This document shows, one piece after another, positions 18,387 to 27,687 of a DNA stretch of 64,000 nucleotides. The translations under genes were made by a program, and so were the position numbers. Numbering within the stretch: position 1 is the first letter of the stretch; every line of letters starts with the position of its first letter. The stretch comes from Paenibacillus_AB sp036577625 (GTDB taxonomy: Bacteria; Bacillota; Bacilli; Paenibacillales; NBRC-103111). The notes beneath the pieces were generated by a model. It did no database searches. It was not told the origin of the DNA and saw only the letters and a program-made list of their open reading frames with translations. The stretch spans positions 124,001 through 188,000 of the forward strand of contig NZ_JARBDC010000075.1 in assembly GCF_036577625.1 (NCBI RefSeq). The letters run 5' to 3'.

Positions 18387-18920
18387 TCATTTCAAAAACA
18401 GATCGGCGACTTCGCGCCAGCTGCCGACGCGCGGGTACCGGTCCTCGAACACGTTGTGGCTGGCCGTGAACAAAATGCCTTGCCCGCGGAAACGGGCGAA
18501 CTGGTACGCGTGATCGTCGATCAAATAGTCGGCGTCGATAATGCTTTTGTCCCCGCAAAACACGATATGCGTGGCCGGGATGAACGGAAAATGCTCCTGC
18601 AGCCATTCGTACTTGGCGGTAAACGAGGCGGGAACTTCCATCGCGGCCGAGGCGACGAAAATTTCGTATCGCGTCTGCAGCTCGCGGATGACGTCCTGGC
18701 TGTCCGGCATCACTTTCAAATCCCGCATAAACAACGGGTCGTCGAAGTAGCGGGACACCTCGTCGCCGCATTTGGCGACGTGCCGCAGCTTTTTGCCGTG
18801 CAGCCGCTCGGGCGTAATCGTATCGCCGTAGTCGCGGTTGTAGCATTCGATCATTTTGCCGAGCGTATCCGCCATCACTTCGTCCATGTCGATGGCGATG
18901 CGCTTTTTTGTGTCTCCCAT
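18387..18920 (-). CDS. 5'(3')-deoxyribonucleotidase-like HAD protein
   Basis: A 177-residue cytosolic HAD phosphatase of the NT5C family, expected to dephosphorylate deoxynucleoside monophosphates. HAD motif I is IDMDEVMADT with nucleophile and acid Asp; the lysine of motif III and the acidic motif IV appear in the stretch from FCGDKSIIDADYLIDDH. The length fits the family. It stands alone between hflX (convergent) and a divergent lipoprotein gene. The stop overlaps a 14-bp palindrome (18378-18391) that also contains the hflX stop. Confidence 0.82.
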   Translation of the reverse strand: MGDTKKRIAIDMDEVMADTLGKMIECYNRDYGDTITPERLHGKKLRHVAKCGDEVSRYFDDPLFMRDLKVMPDSQDVIRELQTRYEIFVASAAMEVPASFTAKYEWLQEHFPFIPATHIVFCGDKSIIDADYLIDDHAYQFARFRGQGILFTASHNVFEDRYPRVGSWREVADLFLK

Positions 18921-19126
18921 ATGCAGACGCTCCTATCCGTTCTGTTTTGCTGCGTTCCGCGACGAATACGCGGGCCGCGTCTGTCAACGCTATGAATAAC
19001 GGTTCCCTCTAAATGCTAGCCCGAATCGGCGGGAAGGTCAACCGCGGCGGCTCGGAACAAGTGCAACTTTATCCGGGTTCGCGACGTCATAGGTAAGGGC
19101 AGCTTGTACGAAAAGGAGGATTGCGT

Positions 19127-19531
19127 ATGAAAACGATAGCGGCGGCCGTCCTGCTGCTTGGCAGCCTGCTTCTGGTTCAAGGCTGCGGCGGCGCGGGCGG
19201 AAGCTCGGGAGACGCGGGCATCGCGATTCGCGGCGAGGTGATCGCCGTCGGCGAATTGCCGAACGGTCCGGGGACGCTCATGCTGGTCGAAGGGAAGAAG
19301 GAAGAGGATACCCGATACGATAAAGCAAACGTCAGCGTGCCGCAAAAAACGGCGAACGTATACAAAATGGCGAACGGGAAAAAGGAAAAGGCGGCGGTAT
19401 CCGATTTGAAATCCGGGCTGCGCGTCGAAGTCCGCTTCGCCGGTCCGGCGCAGGAGATGGGGATCGTACAGGGAGAGGCGAAAGAAGTCGTCATCCTGGA
19501 GGGCGGCTCCGGTACCGGATCGCAAGGTTAA
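19127..19531 (+). CDS. Small lipoprotein, DUF3221-like
   Basis: A 134-residue secreted lipoprotein. The signal peptide has a lipobox near residue 20 (LLVQGC), then a Gly/Ser linker. The mature part (IRGEVIAVG, GLRVEVRFAG) resembles small OB-fold DUF3221 lipoproteins of Bacilli. The ATG at 19127 follows AAGGAGG by 7 nt. A strong terminator lies 42 bp after the stop. No function is assigned. Confidence 0.75.
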   Translation: MKTIAAAVLLLGSLLLVQGCGGAGGSSGDAGIAIRGEVIAVGELPNGPGTLMLVEGKKEEDTRYDKANVSVPQKTANVYKMANGKKEKAAVSDLKSGLRVEVRFAGPAQEMGIVQGEAKEVVILEGGSGTGSQG

Positions 19532-19572
19532 CGGCGCATGGCGGATTGGATAACGAAATAAGCGATCGCTCA

Positions 19573-19612
19573 GGCTGCTTCGGGAGAATTGCCCGATGCA
19601 GCCCGTTTTTTT
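19573..19612 (+). terminator. Intrinsic terminator after the lipoprotein gene
   Basis: GGCTGC(T)TCGGG pairs with CCCGA(T)GCAGCC, spanning 19573-19603 with one internal mismatch, followed by seven T residues. Confidence 0.92.
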
Positions 19613-19620
19613 ATGCGCGC

Positions 19621-19649
19621 TTGACATTCGGATTTTAATATGTCATTAT
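19621..19649 (+). promoter_or_regulatory. Promoter of the NAD salvage operon
   Basis: TTGACA (19621-19626) followed after 17 bp by CATTAT (19644-19649), about 45 bp before the Nudix gene. A partly symmetric AT-rich stretch (19638-19657) overlaps the -10 and could be a site for the NrtR-like protein itself; this is inference. Confidence 0.5.
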
Positions 19650-19691
19650 GATACTATCAAAATTGAATAATCGAGGTGAGACGCTAAACCG

Positions 19692-20468
19692 ATGGAACGA
19701 CAGCCCGAAGAGAACGAGTCGAATTATACGGCGAGCCGATACCGGACGCCGGACGGGGCCCCCAGCGACATTGTCATCTTCACGATTACGTCGCGCGAGC
19801 GGGCGGCCGGCACGAAGGCGCTGCCGGACCGAAGGCTGGAGGTGCTGCTGATCCAGAGGAAAAAGTGGCCGTTCGAAGGCCGATGGGCGCTGCCGGGCGG
19901 ATTTTGCGACGAGAACGAGAGCATGTACGATTGCGCCAGACGGGAGCTGATGGAGGAAACCGGAGTTGCCGACGTCCATCTCGAATATTTGAACGTCTAT
20001 AGCGAGCCGAAGCGCGATCCGCGGGGCTGGATCATTTCCCACGCCTTCTTCGCGCTCGTGCACGAACGCTACTTGGCGGATCGCAAGGCGCAGGACGATG
20101 CGGCGGACGTCCGGCTGTTCCCGGTCGACGAGGCGCTCGGCATGGAGCTCGCCTTCGATCACGGGCTCATTTTGCGCGACGCGCTGGACAAAGTAAGAGA
20201 GAAGATGCTGGCGACGACGATCGCCAAGGAGTTTTTGCCCGAGGAATTTACGATCGGCGAGCTGTATCAGGTGATCCGGACCGTCGTGCCGGATTTCGAG
20301 GAGCCGAACTTTATTCGCAAAATTACGTCCACCCGCGCGAGACAAGGCATTTTGGAAGAGGCGACGGACGAGGACGGCCGGCGGAAGCTGTCCAACCGGT
20401 ATTCCCAGCGTGCGGCCCAGCTGTACCGGTTTACCGAATACGAGCCGAAGCTGTCCATCTACGGATAA
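19692..20468 (+). CDS. Nudix hydrolase with C-terminal winged helix (NrtR-like NAD regulator)
   Basis: A 258-residue protein with a Nudix domain (about 25-165) and a C-terminal winged-helix domain (about 175-245). The Nudix box is intact: GFCDENE, then seven residues, REL, EE, GV. This is the architecture of NrtR regulators and related ADP-ribose pyrophosphatases, in which ADP-ribose controls DNA binding. The helix-turn-helix segment is TIGELYQVIRTV, ending RYSQRAAQLYRF. It is followed at 55 bp by pncA and then pncB, supporting a role in sensing NAD turnover. Because the catalytic box is complete it may hydrolyse ADP-ribose as well as regulate. Confidence 0.85.
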   Translation: MERQPEENESNYTASRYRTPDGAPSDIVIFTITSRERAAGTKALPDRRLEVLLIQRKKWPFEGRWALPGGFCDENESMYDCARRELMEETGVADVHLEYLNVYSEPKRDPRGWIISHAFFALVHERYLADRKAQDDAADVRLFPVDEALGMELAFDHGLILRDALDKVREKMLATTIAKEFLPEEFTIGELYQVIRTVVPDFEEPNFIRKITSTRARQGILEEATDEDGRRKLSNRYSQRAAQLYRFTEYEPKLSIYG

Positions 20469-20523
20469 GCCGCGGCCTCGTAAGCCGGGGCGGCGGACCG
20501 ATTCATAAGGAGGCGCGTTAGTC

Positions 20524-21081
20524 ATGAAAGCATTGATCGTGATCGATTACACCGTCGATTTCGTCGTAGGGAAGCTGCCGTGCGGGCAGCCGGCGATCGA
20601 CATCGAAAGCCGCATCGCGGAGTTGACGGAATCGTTCGTCCGGCAAGGCGACTGGGTCGCGATGGCCGTCGATCTGCACGACGAGAACGATGCGCTGCAC
20701 CCGGAGCACCGGCTGTTTCCGCCGCACAACATTCGCGGCACGGAAGGCCGCAGCTTGTACGGCAAGCTGAAATCGGCGTACGACCGCTTCGCGGACCGGA
20801 TCTACTGGATGGACAAAACGCGGTACAGCGCGTTTTGCGGCACCGATCTCGAGCTGCGGCTGCGCGAGCGCGGCGTCGACGAAGTGCACCTGGCCGGCGT
20901 CTGCACCGACATTTGCGTGCTGCACACGGCGGTCGACGCCTACAACAAAGGGTTCCGCATTTGCGTGCACGAGGATGCGGTCGCCTCGTTCAATCCCGCG
21001 GGTCACGACTGGGCGCTGCAGCATTTCGCGAATTCGCTCGGAGCGGCGCTGCTGCGCGGCGGCAAACCGGCTCGCGGCTGA
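20524..21081 (+). CDS. pncA: Nicotinamidase
   Basis: A 185-residue cysteine hydrolase converting nicotinamide to nicotinate in NAD salvage. The catalytic triad is visible: Asp in IDYTVDF, Lys in KTRYSAF, and the nucleophilic Cys in GVCTDICVLHT. Metal-binding positions occur around DLHDEND and HPEH. The length suits small bacterial isochorismatase-fold nicotinamidases. It is second in an operon with the NrtR-like gene before it and pncB 43 bp after it, so its product feeds directly to the next enzyme. Confidence 0.92.
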   Translation: MKALIVIDYTVDFVVGKLPCGQPAIDIESRIAELTESFVRQGDWVAMAVDLHDENDALHPEHRLFPPHNIRGTEGRSLYGKLKSAYDRFADRIYWMDKTRYSAFCGTDLELRLRERGVDEVHLAGVCTDICVLHTAVDAYNKGFRICVHEDAVASFNPAGHDWALQHFANSLGAALLRGGKPARG

Positions 21082-21124
21082 GGCGGAGTTATACGGCTAT
21101 CGGATAAGGAAAGGATGATATGCG

Positions 21125-22573
21125 GTGCATGGCGGAAACTTGACTTTGCATACGGACAAATACCAGATCAATATGATGTACGCCCATTGGGTTACCGGTT
21201 CGCATAACGACAAGGCGGTCTTCGACGTTTACTTCCGCAAGCTGCCGTTCGGCAACGGGTACGCCGTATTCGCCGGACTGGAGCGGATCGTCGAGTATAT
21301 CCGCACCCTCTCGTTCGGCGACGACGAAATCGCCTATTTGCGCGAGCAGGAGGAAAACTACCGCGAAGACTTTCTCGAGGAGCTGCGCCGGTTTCGGTTT
21401 ACGGCGAACGTTCACGCCGCGCCGGAAGGCTCGCTCGTCTTTCCGAACGAGCCGATCGTCCGCGTGGAAGGCCGCATTTTCGAGGTGCAGCTGATCGAAA
21501 CGGCGCTGCTCAACTTCATGAACTACCAGACGCTGATCGCCACGAAAGCGTCGCGGATCAAGCGGGTCGCGGAGAACGACGTCCTGCTCGAATTCGGCTC
21601 GCGCCGCGCCCAGGAAGCGGACGCCGCCGTATGGGGGGCTCGCGCCGCCTACATCGCCGGCTTCGACGCGACGTCGAACATGCTGGCCGGGATGAAGTTC
21701 GGCATCCCGACAAAAGGCACGCACGCCCACGCCTGGGTGCAGGGGCACGATTCGGAGCAGGAGGCGTTCGACGATTACGCGGCCGCCCTGCCCGATCAGG
21801 TGACGCTGCTCGTCGATACGTACGATACGCTGGCAAGCGGCGTGCCCCATGCGATCCGGACGGCGAAAAGGCTCGAGGAGCAGGGGAAGCGGATGAACGC
21901 GATCCGGCTCGACAGCGGCGATTTGGCTTATTTGTCCAAACGGGCGCGCGACATGCTCGATCAGGCCGGGTTGCCCTACGTGAAAATCGTCGCCTCGAAC
22001 GATCTCGACGAAACGCTCATATTCAACTTGAAGGCGCAGGGCGCGCGCATCGATACGTGGGGCGTCGGCACGCAGCTGATTACCGGAGGAACCGAGCCCG
22101 CTCTGGGCGGCGTCTACAAGCTCGTCGCGCGGGAAGCGGGGGGCGTCTGGCAGCCGGTCATTAAAATATCGGGCAATCCGGAAAAAATTACGACGCCCGG
22201 CGTGAAGGACGTATACCGGATCGTCAACCGGCGAACCGGCAAAGCCGAAGCGGATTACATCGCGTTAAGCGAAGAAACGGACGTCCGCGAAGGGAAGCGG
22301 ATCAAGCTGTTCGATCCGGTTCATCCTTACATTCACAAATACGTCGAGGATTACGAGGCGCGTCCGCTGCTTCGGCCCGTCTTCGCCGGCGGCGAGCTCG
22401 CCTGCGAGCTTCCGGACCTGAACGCCATTCGCGCCTATCATCGCGAGCAGCTCGAGCTGTTTTGGCCGGAGCATTTGCGCAAGCTGAATCCGGAGACGTA
22501 TCCGGTCGATTTGAGCGAAACGGCGTGGCAGCTCAAAATGAATTTGCTGCACCGGCATACGAAAAAAGAATAG
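21125..22573 (+). CDS. pncB: Nicotinate phosphoribosyltransferase
   Basis: A 482-residue enzyme forming nicotinate mononucleotide from nicotinate, PRPP and ATP. Family signatures include HTDKYQINMMYAHW at the N-terminus, EFGSRRAQ, GTHAHAW and RLDSGDLAYLS in the phosphoribosyl site. GTG is the best start, with a purine-rich GGAAAGGATG upstream. It completes a nicotinamide-to-NaMN salvage module with pncA and ends at a strong terminator. Confidence 0.94.
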   Translation: MHGGNLTLHTDKYQINMMYAHWVTGSHNDKAVFDVYFRKLPFGNGYAVFAGLERIVEYIRTLSFGDDEIAYLREQEENYREDFLEELRRFRFTANVHAAPEGSLVFPNEPIVRVEGRIFEVQLIETALLNFMNYQTLIATKASRIKRVAENDVLLEFGSRRAQEADAAVWGARAAYIAGFDATSNMLAGMKFGIPTKGTHAHAWVQGHDSEQEAFDDYAAALPDQVTLLVDTYDTLASGVPHAIRTAKRLEEQGKRMNAIRLDSGDLAYLSKRARDMLDQAGLPYVKIVASNDLDETLIFNLKAQGARIDTWGVGTQLITGGTEPALGGVYKLVAREAGGVWQPVIKISGNPEKITTPGVKDVYRIVNRRTGKAEADYIALSEETDVREGKRIKLFDPVHPYIHKYVEDYEARPLLRPVFAGGELACELPDLNAIRAYHREQLELFWPEHLRKLNPETYPVDLSETAWQLKMNLLHRHTKKE

Positions 22574-22619
22574 GACCTGGGCCGAACGCCGGACGGATCG
22601 GTCCGCCGTTTCCCGCTGA

Positions 22620-22647
22620 GGGGACCTTGGAATCAAGGTCCCCTTTT
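22620..22647 (+). terminator. Intrinsic terminator of the NAD salvage operon
   Basis: A perfect 10-bp stem GGGGACCTTG/CAAGGTCCCC with a GAAT loop, followed by TTTT, 46 bp after the pncB stop. Confidence 0.92.
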
Positions 22648-22649
22648 GG

Positions 22650-23190
22650 CGCCGTCGCCGGGCGTTCAGGCGCGGCAACGTAGCGGTCCGGCCGTTCCCC
22701 GGACGGGGAACCGCGCTTTCGCGTGCTTCCGCGTTGCTTCGGAGAGGGAATCGACACGGAATGCACCTGCCCGAAAAATAGTGCTTCGGAACCGGAAACG
22801 GACTTTTGCGCGCACTTGCCGCGGTTCGATGTTCGGCCGGTTGCGGCGAATGCCGTGCCGTACGGGCGAAGTCGGAGAGGCGCCACGTTCCGTCTCTGGG
22901 AAAATATCGACATCGTTCGCCATTTTGCGCAATCTTCATGAAATCCCCTCCAAACCCATTTTTTTCAAAAGAGAAGTTTGTCGCCCTCCGGTTCGCGGCG
23001 TTCTCGACAAATGGCGAAATAGTGCTACGATTAGACAAAATTCAGACTTTCCGACTAGTTCTTGGGGAATGGTTCGGGGCTTTCCGGGTAGTTCTTTTCG
23101 CTTCAGGCAACCGGTGTCCCAGTGCTTGGCGCACCCATTTATTAAGTTTTCTTATTGAAATTTTATATGAAAATTTAAAACGGGCATCGA
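22650..23190. other. Intergenic stretch without recognised gene
   Basis: No frame here has a convincing ribosome binding site or recognisable domain. A 7-bp hairpin (GTTCCCC around 22694) and a short direct repeat (CTTTCCG followed by TAGTTCTT, two copies about 40 bp apart near 23050-23095) are the only structures seen. The right third is AT-rich and probably holds the promoter for the small ORF at 23274. Confidence 0.4.
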
Positions 23191-23273
23191 CATGTTTTTA
23201 CAGCATTTACACTCTGTTCATGCGATAACTATGAATGAGAACAATTCGCATGAAAGACGGAGGGATTAATTAA

Positions 23274-23414
23274 ATGAACATCGGCACCGCGAAAATCAGC
23301 TTGGATATTCGGGCGATCTTGACGCAAATGGGTCTCAAGCCGTACCCCGAATCGGAGGCGGCCACGGCGCGCAAGGAGTCGCTGAAGCTGGTCAGGAGGC
23401 GGTACTCGAGCTAG
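23274..23414 (+). CDS. Small hypothetical protein, 46 residues
   Basis: A short ORF with a strong GGAGGG 9 nt before its ATG and a plausible promoter upstream (TTTACA near 23210 and TATGAA near 23232). The peptide starts MNIGTAKISLDIRAIL, has an amphipathic N-terminal half and a basic tail ending VRRRYSS. It has no signal peptide or known motif. A 16-bp palindrome, TAAAGTACGTACTTTA (23457-23472), and a shared terminator follow. Function unknown; the translation signals are the evidence that it is real. Confidence 0.6.
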   Translation: MNIGTAKISLDIRAILTQMGLKPYPESEAATARKESLKLVRRRYSS

Positions 23415-23602
23415 GACATTGCCACTTTGATAATCCAACGAGGTTGGGGGGCTTAGTAAAGTACGTACTTTAGTCACATACCCGTATTACCGGTTCCGAT
23501 GATAGGACGTTCAGACGTCTTTACATAGATTCGGCCGATCGGCCGCGGAACGGCGGTGCTTCCGCATAAGCCGATCGTCCCGGCATCACCCATGACAAAA
23601 CG

Positions 23603-23636
23603 AAGCCTCCGATCCTATACGGGACGGAGGCTTTTT
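23603..23636. terminator. Bidirectional terminator between the small ORF and glutaminase
   Basis: AAGCCTCCG (23603-23611) pairs with CGGAGGCTT (23625-23633), followed by T residues on the plus strand and by T-rich sequence on the minus strand. It sits between convergent genes. Confidence 0.85.
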
Positions 23637-23658
23637 AGGTTTATGGGCCGTCGTTCGC

Positions 23659-24597
23659 TCAGAACATGCTCCAATCGAACTGCTCGGACAGCAGCCGCAG
23701 CAGGTGAACGCCCGCCGTGCTGTTTCCTTTGTCGTTCAGCGCCGGTCCGATGATGCCGATGCCGAGCTCGCCGGGGACGAGGGCGAGAATGCCCCCGGCC
23801 ACGCCGCTCTTGGCCGGAATGCCGACCTGGATGGCGAATTCGCCGGAAGCGTTGTACATGCCGCACGTGACCATGAACGATTTGGCGATGCGCACATACC
23901 GTTTCGGCACGAGCTGCCGGCCGGTCGACGGATCGACTCCGTCGTTTGCCAGGATCAGGCCGATCCGGGCGACATGGGCGCACGTCACCTCAATGGCGCA
24001 CTGCTTGAAATAGACGTGGAGCGTCGGTTCGACGTCCTGATCGAGCACTTTATTGTCCTTCAAAAAATAGGCGAGCGACCGGTTGCGGTACGCCGTAGCT
24101 TCTTCCGACCGGAAGACGCTCTCGTTGAACGACGGACTGTCGTCTCCGGCCAGGTCGCGAACGAAGCGCAGGACGCGCTCCGCCTTATGCTCCGCCGTAT
24201 CGCCGTCGATCAGCGACGAAACGACGATCGCTCCGGCGTTAATGAGCGGATTGAACGGTTTGCCCGGCTGCACGAGCTCCAGCTTCAGCATCGAGTTGAA
24301 CACGTCTCCGGTCGGCTCCATGCCGACTTTCTCGAACACGGCTTGTTCGCCTCGGTCCATCAGAGCGAGCAGCAGCGTGATCACCTTCGAGATGCTTTGC
24401 AGCGTGAACGGGATGCCGCAGTCGCCGGCCGTCGCGGTCAAGCCGGACTTGTGGCGCAGCGTAATGCCGAGCGCCAGCTGCGGCGCATGGGCGAGCTCGG
24501 GTATGTAAGTGGCGACGCGTCCTTGCGTCGCGTAGGCGCGGCACGTTTCGACCAAATGCGGCAGCCGCTGCGTCAATTCGTTGAAATCGGTCGGCAT
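23659..24597 (-). CDS. glsA: Glutaminase
   Basis: A 312-residue serine-dependent beta-lactamase-like glutaminase converting glutamine to glutamate and ammonia. The catalytic SxxK motif is QSISK; family segments include NPLINAGAI, GDDSPSFNESV, MYNASGEFA and GIPAKSGVAGG. The ATG at 24597 is preceded at 7 nt by GGGGAG, and the resulting length fits the family; the frame extends upstream without a better start. An SSF symporter lies upstream on the same strand behind its own terminator. Confidence 0.93.
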   Translation of the reverse strand: MPTDFNELTQRLPHLVETCRAYATQGRVATYIPELAHAPQLALGITLRHKSGLTATAGDCGIPFTLQSISKVITLLLALMDRGEQAVFEKVGMEPTGDVFNSMLKLELVQPGKPFNPLINAGAIVVSSLIDGDTAEHKAERVLRFVRDLAGDDSPSFNESVFRSEEATAYRNRSLAYFLKDNKVLDQDVEPTLHVYFKQCAIEVTCAHVARIGLILANDGVDPSTGRQLVPKRYVRIAKSFMVTCGMYNASGEFAIQVGIPAKSGVAGGILALVPGELGIGIIGPALNDKGNSTAGVHLLRLLSEQFDWSMF

Positions 24598-24677
24598 CGT
24601 ACAGTCTCCCCTTTTGTTTCTCATTATACACCAGCCGGGAGTTCGGCAAAACGGCAGCACGGGTCGGTTGCGGGCAC

Positions 24678-24710
24678 AAAAAAGACCGCCGGAGCGTTTT
24701 TCCCCGGCGG
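24678..24710 (-). terminator. Terminator of the SSF symporter gene
   Basis: On the minus strand CCGCCGG and CCGGCGG form a 7-bp stem followed by TCTTTTTT. It lies 84 bp after the symporter stop and before the glutaminase gene. Confidence 0.85.
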
Positions 24711-24793
24711 AGTTTCTTGCGCGCTCGACCGGAAACGGTCGAAACGCACGGCATGCTGCTTGGCGAAAGCGGGTGACGGCGCCGCGGCGGGCG

Positions 24794-26284
24794 TCATTTG
24801 GCGGAATCCGCCGCGTCCTCGTTCAGCGAGTCGACGAGCTCGTCGACTTCCGGCGGCACGGCGTGCTTGTGCGTGAGCAGGCCGATCGCGACGAACAGGA
24901 CGCCGGATACGATAACCGGCGATGCGACCAATGTCGCCGTGGAAGCTCCGTCCATCATATATTTCACGTAGCCGAAGGTGAGCAGGCCGGCGGTCCAGGA
25001 GACGATCGCCGCCGCCGGGCCGCTCCGCTTGAACGCGGGAAGCAGGCCGAGCAGCATCGGAATCGAGATCGGCCCGATCAGCGCTCCGAACCAGGTGATG
25101 AGCAGGCCGATAATGCCGCCGAAGTTGCTCTGGTTGATCGCGACGACGAGCGTCAGCGTCGTGAAGACGACGAGCGTGACGCGCGCGGCCGCCAGCGACG
25201 CCCTTCCGCTCAACGCGCGGAAGCGGGCGGACAGCTTCGGCAAAATGTCGCGGGTGACGACCGACGTGATCGCGTTCGCGTCCGACGTCGTCATCGCCAT
25301 CGTGTGCGCGAACATCGAGGCGAGCACGAGCCCGATCAGTCCGGGCGGCAGCAGGTCCATCGCCATGACCGAATACGACTGGTTCGGATCGGCGAGCGAC
25401 GGATAGAAGATCGGGGACGCCCACATCGGGAAAAACAGGATGAGCGGCCATATCAAATAGAGCGCGGCCGACAAATACGCCGCCTTGCGCGCTTCCCTCC
25501 CGGTAGGGGAGGCGATGTACCGCTGCGCGAGGTTCCACGTGCCGCCGTTGTAGCTGAGAAAATCGATAAGCAGATAGGCGAGCACGAAGCCGAGCGTATA
25601 CGGCCCGGCCAACGCGTCGTTGTGCGTCGGCGGCAGCCGGTCCCATATGTCGATAACGGAGCCGACGCCGCCCAGCTTGACGAGCACGATGACGAACATG
25701 GCGAGCCCGGCGACGAGCTGGACGACGAATTGGGCGAAGTCCGTCCAGGCGTCCGCCCACAGGCCGCCGACCGTGACGTAAAAGAGCGACAGCAGCCCGG
25801 AGACGATGACTCCGGTCGCGAGCGGCACGCCGGCGAATACGTTGAGGATGACGGCGATCGACGCCCATTTGGCGCCGACGTCGAACAGCTTCAGCAGCAC
25901 GCCGCTCCAGGCCATCAATTGCTGCGTCGGAACGTTGTACCGCTGCGCCAAATATTCCGTCGGGGATTCGATGCCGAGTCGCTGGCGCAATCGGGACCAG
26001 CGCGGGGCGATCCATTTCGCTCCGGCGAACACCGCGATCGCGACCGGAACGGCCCACCAAATATAGAGCGTGAAGCCGTATTTGTACGCGACGCCCGCAT
26101 AGGCGACGAAAACGGCGGCGCTGTAGCCGGACATATGGTGCGAAATGCCGGACAGCCACCACGGCATGCGTCCTCCGGCCGTGAAAAAGTCGCCCGTTCC
26201 TTTGACTTGCCGATACGACCAGACGCCGATGCCGACCATGAGCAGGAAGTACAGTCCCATGACGACCCAATCGAGTGTGTGCAT
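24794..26284 (-). CDS. Sodium:solute symporter (SSF family)
   Basis: A 496-residue polytopic membrane protein with about 12-13 hydrophobic segments. SSF hallmarks include the early motif FFTAGGRMPWWLSG, the PTEYLAQRYN stretch and conserved Ser/Thr-rich helix SDANAIT. It should import an organic solute with Na+; the substrate cannot be read from sequence. The ATG at 26284 has GGAGGG 6 nt upstream; the open frame extends further without a comparable site. The acidic C-terminal tail (VDELVDSLNEDAADSAK) is cytoplasmic. Its neighbour is glutaminase, but a terminator separates them. Confidence 0.88.
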   Translation of the reverse strand: MHTLDWVVMGLYFLLMVGIGVWSYRQVKGTGDFFTAGGRMPWWLSGISHHMSGYSAAVFVAYAGVAYKYGFTLYIWWAVPVAIAVFAGAKWIAPRWSRLRQRLGIESPTEYLAQRYNVPTQQLMAWSGVLLKLFDVGAKWASIAVILNVFAGVPLATGVIVSGLLSLFYVTVGGLWADAWTDFAQFVVQLVAGLAMFVIVLVKLGGVGSVIDIWDRLPPTHNDALAGPYTLGFVLAYLLIDFLSYNGGTWNLAQRYIASPTGREARKAAYLSAALYLIWPLILFFPMWASPIFYPSLADPNQSYSVMAMDLLPPGLIGLVLASMFAHTMAMTTSDANAITSVVTRDILPKLSARFRALSGRASLAAARVTLVVFTTLTLVVAINQSNFGGIIGLLITWFGALIGPISIPMLLGLLPAFKRSGPAAAIVSWTAGLLTFGYVKYMMDGASTATLVASPVIVSGVLFVAIGLLTHKHAVPPEVDELVDSLNEDAADSAK

Positions 26285-26529
26285 GTTGTTCCCTCCTTCG
26301 CGTTTGTAAACGGACGGACCTCGGGCTCCGAAAAGCGGAACGCCGCGATCCGCCCGATCGGGGAAACGGGTTGAAATCGCTTTACTATGAGCATATTTTC
26401 GTTTACCGTAATCATGACAGCTTGTTGCGGACATGGCGGCCCGCCGCCGTCGCCGCGGCTGCGTGAAGAAACGGCCCGTAATGGCGGGCGCGGCGCGGAT
26501 GATTTCGGAACGGAAGGGAAGGAACGGAC

Positions 26530-27663
26530 ATGATTTCGAAGAAGAAAACTTTGCTGCTGGCCGCGATGCTGCTGCTCGGAAGCTCGCCGGCGCCGCTAAC
26601 CGAATCGGCGGGTGCGGCCCCGGCGGAGACGGGAGGCGCGCCGGTCGTTTGCCTCGATCCGGGACACCAGGAGCGGGCGAGCGGCGAGCTGGAACCGGTC
26701 GGCCCCGGTTCCCGGGACAAAAAGCCGCGAGTGACGGCCGGCACTCGCGGCGTTGCGACCGGCAAGCCGGAGTACGAGCTGAATTTGGAGGTTTCCGTCC
26801 GGATCAAGGACAAGCTGGAGGCGAAAGGCTTCGCGGTCGTCATGACGCGGCAGTCGCACGACGTCGACATCAGCAACAAGGAGCGCGCGGAAGCGGCGAA
26901 CGCCGCCGGCGCGGACTTGTTCGTGCGCATTCATGCGGACGGCGACGCTTCGCCGAACGTCCGGGGCGCTTCGGCGCTTTACCCGTCCGAAGCGGCGTCG
27001 GCGACGGCCGAGCAATACGCCCGGAGCAAGGCGGCCGCGGACATCATGCTCGCCGACATGGTCCGGGCCAGCGGCGCCAAGTCGCGCGGCACGGCAGCGC
27101 GCGGCGATTTGGCCGGGTTCAATTGGTCGACGGTGCCGAACGTGCTGATCGAGCTGGGCTTCATGACGAACGCCGAGGAAGATCGGCTGCTGGCGACGGA
27201 GGAGTACCAGGAGAAGCTGGCGGCCGGCATCGCCGACGGCATCGAACGGTATATGACGGACGTCGCCGGCAAGCCCGCATGGAATCCGGCGCCGTTCGAC
27301 GACACGATCGCGCTGCTGGACGATGCCGATCTGCACGAGCGGGTCGACGGCCGCCTCGTTCCCGTCGGGGCGCGGCTGGGCCCGCAGCCGCTGCGCGCCC
27401 GCGAGAAGGCGGGACATTGGTACCGGGTCGACACATGGCTCGGGAGCCTGTGGATTTACGCGCCGTCGGCCGTGATCGGCACGGTCGAGCGGGTAAACGA
27501 GACGGTCGTTCTCGCCGAGACGACGCCGTTGTACCCGCACCCGTCCGGCGGAGAACCGCCGATCGGCGAGCTGGCGCCGCAGCCGGCGGAAGCGTTCGAG
27601 GCGTGGGGCGACTGGGTTCGCATCCGCACGTGGCTCGGCGACGCCTGGATCAGGCGGCCGTAA
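26530..27663 (+). CDS. N-acetylmuramoyl-L-alanine amidase (Amidase_3), exported
   Basis: A 377-residue secreted amidase. The signal peptide covers about 1-29. The Amidase_3 domain (about 37-240) has the first zinc site in LDPGHQ, a glutamate in KPEYELNLEVS, histidine in RIHADGD and catalytic glutamate in LIELGFMTN. The C-terminal ~120 residues hold two weak SH3-like repeats (WYRVDTWLGSLWI and WVRIRTWLGDAWI). It is the second amidase of the window but not close in sequence to that at 7762. It converges with the agr-linked membrane gene. Confidence 0.9.
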   Translation: MISKKKTLLLAAMLLLGSSPAPLTESAGAAPAETGGAPVVCLDPGHQERASGELEPVGPGSRDKKPRVTAGTRGVATGKPEYELNLEVSVRIKDKLEAKGFAVVMTRQSHDVDISNKERAEAANAAGADLFVRIHADGDASPNVRGASALYPSEAASATAEQYARSKAAADIMLADMVRASGAKSRGTAARGDLAGFNWSTVPNVLIELGFMTNAEEDRLLATEEYQEKLAAGIADGIERYMTDVAGKPAWNPAPFDDTIALLDDADLHERVDGRLVPVGARLGPQPLRAREKAGHWYRVDTWLGSLWIYAPSAVIGTVERVNETVVLAETTPLYPHPSGGEPPIGELAPQPAEAFEAWGDWVRIRTWLGDAWIRRP

Positions 27664-27687
27664 GCGCAGATGCGCGAAAAACGCGGC

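Noticed and set aside
22806..23228. 140-codon plus-strand frame in the gap after pncB
   Set aside because: No start signals or domain; composition looks like non-coding sequence read in frame.
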